From NCBI GenBank assembly GCA_963966275.1, contig CAWZYQ010000009.1:1-45755 (forward strand): a DNA stretch of 45,755 nt, in the 5' to 3' direction. Both the position numbers and the translations under genes were made by a program. Position 1 is the stretch's first letter. The number at the start of each line of letters is the position of its first letter. The notes below the pieces were generated by a model. That model was not told the DNA's origin. It ran no database searches and saw nothing but the letters and a program-made list of their open reading frames with translations. This document shows, piece by piece, positions 35,190-43,403 of the stretch. The stretch is from UBA10427 sp003500135. Lineage in GTDB: Bacteria; Bacteroidota; Bacteroidia; Cytophagales; Cyclobacteriaceae.

Positions 35190-35435
35190 TTATTCTTCCA
35201 CACCTTGTGCCAAAACAATAATGTGGTTATCCAGCACTTCTACCACTCCACCGGTAACAATCATTTCCATGGCGCCCTTAACCGTATGATACTTCAGGGT
35301 ACCTTTTTCTAGTGAGCTAATCAGCGCTGCGTGATTCTGCAATACCTGAAACGAACCCTTGCTTCCTGGAAGTGTTGCCGACACTACTTCGCCTTCAAAA
35401 ACTTTTTTATCTGGTGTGATAATTTCCAAATACAT
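35190..35435 (-). CDS. atpC: F1 ATP synthase epsilon subunit (short form)
   Basis: An 81-residue protein equal to the N-terminal beta-sandwich of epsilon (LEIITPDKKVFEGEVVSATLPGSKGSFQVLQNHAALISSL). The inhibitory C-terminal helices of longer epsilons are absent, which is usual in Bacteroidota. It helps couple rotation in the F1 sector and lies 11 bases after atpD. No other ATPase subunit genes are in the window, matching the split operon known in this phylum. Confidence 0.93.
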   Translation of the reverse strand: MYLEIITPDKKVFEGEVVSATLPGSKGSFQVLQNHAALISSLEKGTLKYHTVKGAMEMIVTGGVVEVLDNHIIVLAQGVEE

Positions 35436-35446
35436 ATTAATTCAGA

Positions 35447-36955
35447 TTACGCTTTCGCTTCTGCAAGTAATTTATCCCCTTTTTCAGTAGCCTCATCTAT
35501 ATTACCCACAAGATTGAATGCAGCTTCAGGCAGGCGGTCATGAACGCCATCCATGATTTCATTAAATCCTTTGATAGTGTCTTTAATATCTACCAGTACA
35601 CCTTTCAATCCGGTAAACTGCTCGGCCACGTGGAATGGCTGAGACAAGAAACGCTGTACACGACGAGCGCGGTGTACCACGAGTTTATCTTCATCCGAAA
35701 GCTCATCCATACCCAGAATGGCGATGATATCTTGCAACTCTTTGTATCGCTGCAGAAGCTCTTTTACGCGCTGGGCTGTGTTGTAGTGTTCATCTCCAAG
35801 AACAACAGGGGTAAGAATTCTTGATGTTGAATCCAAAGGATCCACTGCGGGATAAATACCCAGCTCTGCAATTTTTCGCGATAATACCGTTGTGGCATCC
35901 AGGTGTGAGAAAGTGGTGGCCGGTGCGGGGTCCGTGAGGTCATCGGCAGGAACATATACCGCTTGGACCGAGGTAATGGAACCGTGCTTGGTGGAAGTAA
36001 TCCTCTCCTGCATTTCACCCATTTCAGTGGCCAATGTTGGCTGGTAACCCACGGCAGAAGGCATCCGACCTAACAGGGCTGATACTTCCGATCCTGCTTG
36101 CGTAAACCTGAAAATATTATCTATGAAAAACAGAATGTCCCTTCCCTGGCCGCTGCCGTCACCATCACGGAAGTATTCGGCAAGCGTAAGTCCGGAGAGG
36201 GCTACCCGTGCACGAGCCCCAGGAGGTTCGTTCATCTGGCCAAAAACGAAGGTTGCCTTGGAATCCTTCAGCATGTCCTGTTTTACTTTATCAAGCGGCC
36301 ATCCACCCGATTTTTCCAACTCTTCGTTAAATTCTTTACCATAATTCACAATGCCCGCTTCGATCATTTCGCGGAGCAGGTCATTTCCTTCTCTTGTTCT
36401 TTCCCCAACGCCGGCAAATACGGACAGGCCTGAGTAGGCCTTGGCAATGTTGTTGATCAATTCCTGAATGAGTACGGTTTTTCCTACACCGGCGCCTCCG
36501 AAAAGACCAATTTTACCACCTTTTGCATATGGTTCTAAAAGGTCAATTACTTTAATACCTGTATAAAGCACTTCGGTAGAGGTAGAAAGGTCTTCGTATT
36601 TTGGAGCTTCACGGTGTATTGGAAGCACAGTTTTGGTATCCGGTTGATCTATACCATCAATGGCTTCGCCAACTACATTGAAGAGCCTTCCTTTTATACC
36701 TTCGCCCGTAGGCATGGAAATAGGGCTTCCCATGGCCTTTACTTCCATTCCGCGCATCAAACCCTCCGTGCCGTCCATAGCGACAGTGCGGACACGGTCT
36801 TCACCAAGGTGTTGCTGAACCTCCAATACAATTTTCTGACCATTTGGCTTGGTTACTTCCAGGGCATCGTAAATTTTAGGCAACTTTGATTCACTCTCAA
36901 AGCTTACGTCAACCACTGGTCCGATAACCTGAGCTACTTTACCGTTATTTGCCAT
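35447..36955 (-). CDS. atpD: F1 ATP synthase beta subunit
   Basis: A 502-residue catalytic subunit. The Walker A motif is GGAGVGKTVL and the Walker B region DILFFIDNIFRF. Also seen are the GERTREGNDL catalytic Glu segment, ALSGLTLAEYFRD and ATTFSHLDATTVLSR. It synthesises ATP at the F1 head. It forms an operon with atpC. ATG at 36955 follows the normal family start (ANNGKVAQVIGPVVDVSF). Confidence 0.97.
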   Translation of the reverse strand: MANNGKVAQVIGPVVDVSFESESKLPKIYDALEVTKPNGQKIVLEVQQHLGEDRVRTVAMDGTEGLMRGMEVKAMGSPISMPTGEGIKGRLFNVVGEAIDGIDQPDTKTVLPIHREAPKYEDLSTSTEVLYTGIKVIDLLEPYAKGGKIGLFGGAGVGKTVLIQELINNIAKAYSGLSVFAGVGERTREGNDLLREMIEAGIVNYGKEFNEELEKSGGWPLDKVKQDMLKDSKATFVFGQMNEPPGARARVALSGLTLAEYFRDGDGSGQGRDILFFIDNIFRFTQAGSEVSALLGRMPSAVGYQPTLATEMGEMQERITSTKHGSITSVQAVYVPADDLTDPAPATTFSHLDATTVLSRKIAELGIYPAVDPLDSTSRILTPVVLGDEHYNTAQRVKELLQRYKELQDIIAILGMDELSDEDKLVVHRARRVQRFLSQPFHVAEQFTGLKGVLVDIKDTIKGFNEIMDGVHDRLPEAAFNLVGNIDEATEKGDKLLAEAKA

Positions 36956-37066
36956 TTTATGCGTTTTTATCTACTTTTTTTGTGTTGTTTCAAAAATGAA
37001 GCACAAAACTAAGTTTAAATCTCGTTTTTTACCAAGTTATCAAAAAAATTTTCGCAAATATGTGGT

Positions 37067-38293
37067 CTACGATTTCAAAAGGATGCGAAAGGTTGTGCCC
37101 CGTTCAATTTCAGAGTATTTCACATAAATCCTTCCTTCATGATAGTGATCTACTATGCGCTTTACCAGGGTAAGGCCGAGGCCCCAGCCCCTCTTTTTAG
37201 TGGTATATCCCGGAACAAATACGTCTCTAATTTTTGATTTTGGAATTCCTTTACCCGTATCGCATATATCAACTACCACTCTGTCTTCCATACCATGCGA
37301 TATGCGAATATCAATTTTTCCAATGCCACCCATTGAGTCTACGGCATTTTTACAAAGGTTCTCGATTACCCATCCAAAAAGTGGTTTATTAAGCTTTGCG
37401 CGTATATCACAGGGTTTGGCTTCAACATTAATATCGACCTTCTTTGACAGGCGTTTCTTTAAATAATTTACCGTTTCTTCAATACACTGCACTACATTTT
37501 CATTGTCGAGTACAGGCACCGAACCAATGTTGGAAAATCGGGCTGTTATCATCTCAAGCCGGTGAATGTCTTTTTCAAGCTCCGTTACCACCTCATTATT
37601 TTCTAGTTCAACATCTGTCTTAAGGTATTCTATCCAGGCAATCAAAGATGATATTGGTGTACCCAACTGATGGGCCGTTTCTTTGGCCAAGCCTACCCAT
37701 ACGCGGTTTTGCTCGGCAGCTTTTGAGTAATTAAAGGCAAGCAGTACGATCAACCCGAAAATGGCAATAACCGACAATTGTACATGAGGATAGTATTCCA
37801 GCTTTTTCAATAAGGCTGAGTTTTCATAGTACACATAATTATAGTCATATACCTCACCTTCTTCATCGCGGAAAGTTAACATGAGCGGTTCCTTTTCTTC
37901 TTCCATCTCTTTCATTCTCTCCCGAAGAAAGCTGAGCCGCTGATCTCCCATAAGATTGGGGTCCATATCCAGGTTTTTACCTTGCAATGGTCTTCCTGAA
38001 CCATCAGCCAATATAACCGGGATGGAATTATTGGGCAACATAATTTCCTGAATAACAAATGTTAGATCTGCCGCATTGGGTTCATTGGCTGTATATTCCA
38101 CTGTTTTGGCATACAGCTCTATAAGCTGTTGTTCCCGTTCTTTTAATGCTTCTACCAGATTGCGCGTATAAATAATGGACCCTGCCCCGATAACCACGGC
38201 CAGCGATACCACCAACCAATTAAAAGTCGACTTGTTCTTGTATAAGTCGATGCCAAATGGTTTATCTTTTCTTTTTTTCTTTTCAGCCGACAC
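37067..38293 (-). CDS. Membrane sensor histidine kinase (orphan)
   Basis: A 408-residue kinase. Two membrane segments (about 25-47 and 170-190) enclose an extracytoplasmic loop of about 120 residues. There is no HAMP. His208 is in KETAHQLGTPISSL, the dimerisation motif typical of a Bacteroidota subfamily. The ATPase domain has NLCKNAVDSM, DICDTGKGIP and KKRGWGLGLTLV. No response regulator gene is adjacent, so it is an orphan kinase. The start is GTG (38293); no ATG lies near. The gene is followed by atpD on the same strand, about 110 bases away. Confidence 0.88.
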   Translation of the reverse strand: MSAEKKKRKDKPFGIDLYKNKSTFNWLVVSLAVVIGAGSIIYTRNLVEALKEREQQLIELYAKTVEYTANEPNAADLTFVIQEIMLPNNSIPVILADGSGRPLQGKNLDMDPNLMGDQRLSFLRERMKEMEEEKEPLMLTFRDEEGEVYDYNYVYYENSALLKKLEYYPHVQLSVIAIFGLIVLLAFNYSKAAEQNRVWVGLAKETAHQLGTPISSLIAWIEYLKTDVELENNEVVTELEKDIHRLEMITARFSNIGSVPVLDNENVVQCIEETVNYLKKRLSKKVDINVEAKPCDIRAKLNKPLFGWVIENLCKNAVDSMGGIGKIDIRISHGMEDRVVVDICDTGKGIPKSKIRDVFVPGYTTKKRGWGLGLTLVKRIVDHYHEGRIYVKYSEIERGTTFRILLKS

Positions 38294-38473
38294 CTGTAAC
38301 TATCCCGTATAATTGATAAAAAAGGCCTGGAAAACCGGATTGAACAAGCTTTCGCCCAAAATTTTTAACACTTATCAAAAGTTTGCACCATTAGCCTGAT
38401 AAATCCAGGTTTAATGTTACAAAAAATATTTGATCCGAAAATACACATATGGTCTTATGAAGTCATAAGCAAT

Positions 38474-38500
38474 AAAAAAAGCCCCAATTCGGGGCTTTTT
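38474..38500 (-). terminator. Rho-independent terminator of degP
   Basis: GCCCC pairs with GGGGC around AATTC, flanked by A-runs on the left (T-run on the minus strand) and T-runs on the right. It lies 25 bases after the degP stop. It could also act bidirectionally. Confidence 0.8.
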
Positions 38501-38524
38501 GTTCATTATAAAATTATGATTTAA

Positions 38525-39988
38525 CTACCATCCTAATCCATAGTAGGCTTCTTCACCATCGGGGTACACACCGGCAATAAGAATACCTCCACGCTTGCCT
38601 CGCAACACCTGGGTGAGATCATCTACATCTTTAATCTCCATTTTATCAATGCTGGTAATGATAAAACCTTCTTTTATTCCGGCAGCCTTGAATTTACCAT
38701 TCCCTAGTTTGGTGATTTTAACACCATTTTCGATTTCTAATGATTCTTTATCTTCTTCTGAAATATTGGTAAAAGTAGCCCCCTCAATGGTCAAAACATT
38801 CGCACTTTTTACGACTTTTGTGTCGTTCAACATGTTTTTCAGTGTTGCGTTGGTAGTTTTTGTTTTTCCTTCCCTTTTAAAGGTCACTACAATTTTATCG
38901 CCAGGCCTATGACGTGCAACCTGATCCTGCAGTTCTGCCACATTTTTCACCTCTACATTATCTATCGCTACAATCACATCTCCTTCTTCTATGCCTGCTT
39001 CGTCGGCTGCACTCTCTTCACCCACACCCATAACATATACACCCGATAGCTCCTCAACGCCACGTTCCTGAATTCTCGGATCACTCACATCAGCGATTTC
39101 AACGCCAAGTAACGCGCGTTGTACAACTCCGTACTCTTTCAGATCCTCAACTACTTTTTTTACTATAGAAACTGGTACGGCAAAAGAGTACCCGGCATAA
39201 GTGCCTGTAGGTGTGGCAATAGCAGTATTGATACCTAATAATCTTCCTTTGAGATCAACCAGGGCTCCACCGCTATTGCCCGGGTTCACTGCTGCATCGG
39301 TTTGAATAAATGATTCGATGCCATATCGTCTGCGAAGGATATTAATATTCCTGGCTTTTGCACTAACAATTCCTGCCGTAACGGTTGAGGTTAGGTTGAA
39401 AGGGTTACCTACTGCCAGCACCCATTCCCCGATACGTACATCATCAGAATTTCCGTATGACATATGAGGCAAGCCTTCTTCTTCCACTTTTATAAGTGCA
39501 AGATCTGTATTTGGATCTGTACCGATTTTTTTTGCTTCAAAAATGCGATTATCGTTAAGTGTAACCTCAATTTTATCGGCATCTTCAATTACGTGATTAT
39601 TGGTAACGATATAACCGTCCTCGCTGATTATGACGCCTGAACCTGATGACATACCCGGTTGACGTCTTTGTTCACGCGGATCTCCGAAAAAATCGGGGAA
39701 CATATCCTGAAACGGATTCCTTTGTGCATTGGCCGAGCTTGCTTCGTAGGATGATTTGATGTGTACCACTGCGGGAGTGGCCACTTCAGCAGCAGCTACA
39801 AAATTAAGTCCTTCCGGTACTATGTAACTGGAAGTATCAAAATTGTATTTTGCATATCTAACCTGATTGGCCGACGTGTTTTGCGTAGGCACCGGGGTTT
39901 CAAAAAACAATTTGAAACCTCCCAAAGCGACTAATCCGCCAAATAACGAAGCGAAAAGTACGGCAACTAATAATTGTCTTTTATTCAT
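38525..39988 (-). CDS. degP: DegP/HtrA-type periplasmic serine protease
   Basis: A 487-residue exported protease and chaperone for misfolded envelope proteins. An N-terminal membrane segment (about 8-25) acts as a signal or anchor. The trypsin-like domain has catalytic His132 (TNNHVIED), Asp162 (NTDLALIK) and Ser239 (NPGNSGGAL). Two PDZ domains follow (about 285-375 and 395-480). A good purine-rich ribosome site (AGGAG) lies six bases before ATG 39988, which is unusual for this phylum. A repeated GTTAA site lies about 80 bases upstream and may make it a target of a two-component regulator. Confidence 0.93.
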   Translation of the reverse strand: MNKRQLLVAVLFASLFGGLVALGGFKLFFETPVPTQNTSANQVRYAKYNFDTSSYIVPEGLNFVAAAEVATPAVVHIKSSYEASSANAQRNPFQDMFPDFFGDPREQRRQPGMSSGSGVIISEDGYIVTNNHVIEDADKIEVTLNDNRIFEAKKIGTDPNTDLALIKVEEEGLPHMSYGNSDDVRIGEWVLAVGNPFNLTSTVTAGIVSAKARNINILRRRYGIESFIQTDAAVNPGNSGGALVDLKGRLLGINTAIATPTGTYAGYSFAVPVSIVKKVVEDLKEYGVVQRALLGVEIADVSDPRIQERGVEELSGVYVMGVGEESAADEAGIEEGDVIVAIDNVEVKNVAELQDQVARHRPGDKIVVTFKREGKTKTTNATLKNMLNDTKVVKSANVLTIEGATFTNISEEDKESLEIENGVKITKLGNGKFKAAGIKEGFIITSIDKMEIKDVDDLTQVLRGKRGGILIAGVYPDGEEAYYGLGW

Positions 39989-40067
39989 CTTATCTCCTGT
40001 TTAAGTCTTAAAATCGTTCTGTTCTCTGAGGCAAATCAACGAAACCCAAACTATTTGGATGTGTTTG

Positions 40068-40082
40068 TTAACATTTTTTAAC
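40068..40082 (-). promoter_or_regulatory. Putative OmpR-family regulator site upstream of degP
   Basis: The minus strand reads GTTAAAAAATGTTAA: two GTTAA half-sites with a 10-bp period. It matches at 14 of 15 positions a site upstream of the histidine kinase/regulator pair near 43.35 kb. It lies within a palindrome TTTGTTAA...TTAACAAA (40064-40085). Tandem half-sites on one helical face are the normal binding pattern of OmpR/CpxR-type regulators. Confidence 0.45.
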
Positions 40083-40158
40083 AAATTCCATAATGTAGAA
40101 CGAATGAAACAGTTACTCTGTTTTTTATATGGACCTTCAATTTACAGTTTTTATAGAC

Positions 40159-40191
40159 AAAAAAGCCTTTCGATGAATCACCGAAAGGCTT
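40159..40191 (-). terminator. Rho-independent terminator of the Hsp20 gene
   Basis: AAGCCTTTCG pairs with CGAAAGGCTT across a 9-base loop. The minus strand continues with a run of six T. It lies about 20 bases after the Hsp20 stop. Confidence 0.82.
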
Positions 40192-40212
40192 ATTTCTTTA
40201 TGGAAACTCAAT

Positions 40213-40632
40213 TTACTTGACCTGAATAGTCCTTTTGATGTTTTTTTTCTCATCCTTTGGTATAAAGATGGTCAAAATACCAAGTTCATAACCTGCTTTG
40301 ATCTTGTCGGCAACAGCATCTTCAGGCAGATAGAAATTTCGCTCGAAATCACCTTTTCTGATTTCCTGTTTTACGAGCTTTTCGCCTTCCTGAAGTTCTT
40401 TTTCCGACCTTTTACCTTTTATGTTAAGCCTGTCGTTGTCGATATTAATCTCTATCTGACCTTTTGCAACGCCTGGCAAAGCTAGTTCCAAAATATATTG
40501 GCCTTCTAAATCGAATACATCAGTAGAAGGCACAAATCGCTTTACCTGAGGTGTTTCAAAAATGTCATTCAACAAGTTGTCAAAAAGGTTGTCGACATTG
40601 TCTTGTCCATGATTAAATTTTACTAGTGCCAT
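40213..40632 (-). CDS. Hsp20/alpha-crystallin family small heat-shock protein
   Basis: A 139-residue ATP-independent chaperone that holds unfolded proteins in the cytoplasm. The alpha-crystallin domain (about 35-135) includes YILELALPGVAKGQIEINIDNDRLNIKG, FERNFYLPEDAVADKIKAGYELGILTIFIPK and a C-terminal IQVK in place of the usual IxI. ATG at 40632 is preferred; an ATG three codons upstream (40641) is also possible. The gene is alone, with a terminator behind it. Confidence 0.92.
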   Translation of the reverse strand: MALVKFNHGQDNVDNLFDNLLNDIFETPQVKRFVPSTDVFDLEGQYILELALPGVAKGQIEINIDNDRLNIKGKRSEKELQEGEKLVKQEIRKGDFERNFYLPEDAVADKIKAGYELGILTIFIPKDEKKNIKRTIQVK

Positions 40633-40858
40633 AATATTCAATGTTTAGTTTGTTTCGAATGATTTATCCCTACATCGACCAATTTTGTACCAAAATGAAA
40701 ACCCACCTTTTTTCGACATATAAACATGTCATTGTGTCTGTTTTAATGCCTTTTGAACTACTCTTTGTGACATTATGTCTCATTTTTGGTTAGTACAGGT
40801 TACAGAAAAGGCAAAAAATGGAAGATAGGTTAAAAACGAATTTTTTTTGGGGTAGGTA

Positions 40859-40889
40859 TTGCATATAAGAAAACCGCCTGCTACATTTG
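40859..40889 (+). promoter_or_regulatory. Promoter of tRNA-Asn
   Basis: A -7 element TACATTTG (40882-40889) matches TAnnTTTG exactly. TTG at 40859-40861, 20 bases upstream, fits the Bacteroidota -33 element. The predicted start is about 25 bases before the tRNA. Confidence 0.6.
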
Positions 40890-40920
40890 CATTCCATTTC
40901 GGGGACGAAGTGTACTTAAT

Positions 40921-40994
40921 TCCTCAGTAGCTCAGTTGGTTAGAGCATCTGACTGTTAATCAGAGGGTCGTTGGTTCGAGTCCAACCTGAGGAG
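40921..40994 (+). tRNA. tRNA-Asn (anticodon GTT)
   Basis: A 74-nt cloverleaf. The acceptor stem TCCTCAG pairs with CTGAGGA, with discriminator G. The D arm has AGCTCAGTTGGTTAGAGC. The anticodon loop CTGTTAATC carries GTT, and the T arm has GGTTCGAGTCC. The 3' CCA is not encoded. It is a single tRNA gene with its own promoter and terminator. Confidence 0.97.
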
Positions 40995-40996
40995 CG

Positions 40997-41030
40997 AAAA
41001 GCCTTGCATGTAAAAACGCAGGGCTTTTTT
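40997..41030 (+). terminator. Terminator of tRNA-Asn
   Basis: AAAAGCCTTGC pairs imperfectly with GCAGGGCTTTT, followed by a T-run. It starts three bases after the tRNA. Confidence 0.7.
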
Positions 41031-41053
41031 CTTTATGAAACTTGTGTGCGGCT

Positions 41054-41088
41054 TCAAAAAAACCCTGCAATATTTATTTACAGGGTTT
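41054..41088 (-). terminator. Terminator of the Bax inhibitor-1 gene
   Basis: AAACCCTG pairs with CAGGGTTT across 13 bases. On the minus strand the stem is followed by a run of T. It lies 30 bases after the gene's stop. Confidence 0.7.
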
Positions 41089-41117
41089 CGAAAATATTTT
41101 TTGCTGAATAAAATTAT

Positions 41118-41873
41118 CTAGTCTCTTCTTAACTTTGATAAAAGGCGTAAGATCTCCAGGTATAGCCAAATCAAAGTGACCATCAATCCAAATGCCGCAT
41201 ACCATTCCATATATTTGGGTGCGCCTTTTTCCGAGCCTTCTTCAATAAAGTCAAAGTCCATAACCAGGTTTAAAGCAGCCACTATAACGACCACTATGGA
41301 GAATACAATTCCAAAAGTGCCGCCTTCGTGTATGAAAGGCATATTCAGGCCGAAGAAACCGCCGATAAAAGACAACAGGTAAATAAGCGCGATGCCGCCG
41401 GTAGCTGCCACAACTATCATCTTAAAGTTTTCGGTTACCTTGATAATTCGAAATTTGTAGAGCGCCAGTAAACTGAACAATACCCCCATAGTAAGAATAA
41501 TTGCCTGCGCGACGATTCCCTGATAGGCCATTTCAAAGTAGGCAGAAATTGCCCCTAGAAAAAGCCCTTCCAGCGCGGCATATACCGTTGCCATATAGGT
41601 AGCCAATCGCTTCTTAAAGATAATGATCAGGGCGACAATAAAACCTCCAATGCCCCCTACGCCCATTAATATCGTCGACATGGACTGGTAAGCCGGGTTA
41701 AAGGCCAGGTACCAGGTTATCAATGCAAAGCCAAAAACTACCAGACCCAAAAAAATACACTTGTTCACCGTGCTTTCCAGCGTCATTACACCATCATCAG
41801 CCGATCTGCTTTGGATTGATTTTTCAAATAAACTCGATCCCAAAGCGGGATTTTTCGATTTGTAAAAAGCCAT
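41118..41873 (-). CDS. Bax inhibitor-1/YccA family membrane protein
   Basis: A 251-residue protein with seven hydrophobic segments after a cytoplasmic N terminus of about 45 residues (SKNPALGSSLFEKS...). The YccA-like pattern YAALEGLFLGAISAYFE and the C-terminal DFDFIEEGSEKGAPKYMEWYAAFGLMVTLIWLYLEILRLL are characteristic. The closest type is the YccA/'Bax inhibitor-1' family that modulates FtsH in enterobacteria and conducts Ca2+ in some bacteria; the role here is unproven. It has its own terminator. Confidence 0.9.
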   Translation of the reverse strand: MAFYKSKNPALGSSLFEKSIQSRSADDGVMTLESTVNKCIFLGLVVFGFALITWYLAFNPAYQSMSTILMGVGGIGGFIVALIIIFKKRLATYMATVYAALEGLFLGAISAYFEMAYQGIVAQAIILTMGVLFSLLALYKFRIIKVTENFKMIVVAATGGIALIYLLSFIGGFFGLNMPFIHEGGTFGIVFSIVVVIVAALNLVMDFDFIEEGSEKGAPKYMEWYAAFGLMVTLIWLYLEILRLLSKLRRD

Positions 41874-41933
41874 AACTCTAGTTTTGTTTTATCAAGCGCG
41901 TCAATTATTCAGATACGCCTTTCATTAATGGGT

Positions 41934-43166
41934 TTATAATTCCACTTCTATCTGGTTGCGCAATAAGTCCTCCATTTCTTCCCTTTTCCTGATCAACTGT
42001 GCTTTTCCATTATAAATAAGCGCTTCAGCCGGCTTGAACCTTGAGTTATAATTGGAAGACATGGCAAAACAATACGCCCCGGCATTTTTCATAGCCAGAA
42101 TATCACCTTCCCTGATTTCATTCAGCTTGCGGTCTGTTCCGAAGGTATCTGTTTCACAAATATACCCCACAACTGTATATACCCGCTGGGTTCCATTCGT
42201 ATTAGACAGGTTCACAATATCATGATGGGCATTGTACATCATCGGCCTGATGTTGTGATTTAACCCTGAATCTACACCGGCAAAAACTGTAGCTGGCGTA
42301 GTTTTTATCACATTCGTTTTCACTAAAAAGTATCCCGCCTCAGAAACCAGGTATTTTCCGGGCTCGAACCATATTTCGAGTTCACGCCCATAATCTTTGC
42401 AGAAGTTCTGAAATGAATTGGCCAGTTTTTTTCCTAAATCAACAATATCAGTAGTCACATCGCCCTGTCGATAGGCAACCTTGAAGCCACTTCCGAAATC
42501 AATGAATTGCAGGTCGGGAAAATCGTGAGCTGCATCGAATAATATTTGGGCAGCATTTAAAAACACCTCGGCATCCAGAATATCGGAGCCTGTATGCATA
42601 TGTAAACCAATCACATTGATATTATTGGTCTTGATCACTCTTAACAGATGACGCATTTGCAGTATTGAGATCCCGAATTTAGAATCGATGTGTCCCACGG
42701 AGATATTTTTATTCCCCCCGGCCATTATATGGGGGTTCAACCTGATACAAACCGGTATTTCATTGTGAAACTCATGACCAAACTGCTCAAGTATAGAAAT
42801 ATTGTCAATATTGATCATTACACCCAGCTTAATAGCTTCCCGGATCTCATTAAAAGACACACAGTTGGGGGTGAATAAAATCTCTTCCGGTGCGAACCCG
42901 GCTTTCAGACCTATATGGGCTTCTTGGATGGAAACTACATCCAGCTCAACGCCCAATTTTTTCATGAGTTTTAATATGGAAATATTGGTCAGTGACTTAG
43001 CAGCATATTTTATTCGAAGATTAAGCTTTGGGAAAGCTTTCTTCATTGCATTTACCTGTTCCTCTATCTTTGCCCCGTCGTACACATATAATGGGCTGCC
43101 GTACTCCTGCACCAGACCGAGCATATCAACGCCCTGAATCTGATATCGGTACTTTACCAATTCCAT
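41934..43166 (-). CDS. lysA: Diaminopimelate decarboxylase
   Basis: A 410-residue PLP enzyme that decarboxylates meso-diaminopimelate to lysine, the last step of lysine synthesis. PLP Lys is in KYAAKSLTN. Other marks are GLHMHTGSDI, IDFGSGFKV, FEPGKYLV (substrate-phosphate Arg/Lys region), CETDTFG and GAYCFAMSSNYN. Fold type III barrel and C-terminal beta domain are both present. It is transcribed alone; no other lysine genes lie nearby. Confidence 0.93.
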   Translation of the reverse strand: MELVKYRYQIQGVDMLGLVQEYGSPLYVYDGAKIEEQVNAMKKAFPKLNLRIKYAAKSLTNISILKLMKKLGVELDVVSIQEAHIGLKAGFAPEEILFTPNCVSFNEIREAIKLGVMINIDNISILEQFGHEFHNEIPVCIRLNPHIMAGGNKNISVGHIDSKFGISILQMRHLLRVIKTNNINVIGLHMHTGSDILDAEVFLNAAQILFDAAHDFPDLQFIDFGSGFKVAYRQGDVTTDIVDLGKKLANSFQNFCKDYGRELEIWFEPGKYLVSEAGYFLVKTNVIKTTPATVFAGVDSGLNHNIRPMMYNAHHDIVNLSNTNGTQRVYTVVGYICETDTFGTDRKLNEIREGDILAMKNAGAYCFAMSSNYNSRFKPAEALIYNGKAQLIRKREEMEDLLRNQIEVEL

Positions 43167-43348
43167 ATCTTACAATTTTTTATTTAGGCGATTTGTGCAT
43201 ATTCGCCGCAGTTTTTAACAAAGTGGCCAAAAATAAGACAATGCGCGGAGAAATTCATTATGGAACCGCTAATTCATTATCGCAGGTCATAAAAATTATG
43301 GCATTTTATATCTTGCTGCGTAATGGAGGCCGCCAAAGCATGTAAAAT

Positions 43349-43363
43349 GTTAAAAAACGTTAA
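43349..43363 (+). promoter_or_regulatory. Putative autoregulatory OmpR-family site
   Basis: GTTAAAAAACGTTAA: two GTTAA half-sites with a 10-bp period, 41 bases before the kinase start. It is 14/15 identical to the site upstream of degP (minus strand, 40068-40082). Confidence 0.45.
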
Positions 43364-43390
43364 AAATGCCACACTATAGCCGGCTTCACG

Positions 43391-43398
43391 TATTTTTG
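43391..43398 (+). promoter_or_regulatory. -7 promoter element of the kinase/regulator operon
   Basis: TATTTTTG matches TAnnTTTG exactly and ends five bases before ATG 43404. The predicted transcript would be nearly leaderless. The GTTAA pair lies about 30 bases upstream, where an activator could replace a weak -33 element. Confidence 0.45.
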
Positions 43399-43403
43399 TA
43401 CTA

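Noticed and set aside
40633..40760. Sigma-54-like element (TGGTAC...TTGG) upstream of the Hsp20 gene
   Set aside because: Spacing between the two halves is one base short and the -12 GC is missing.
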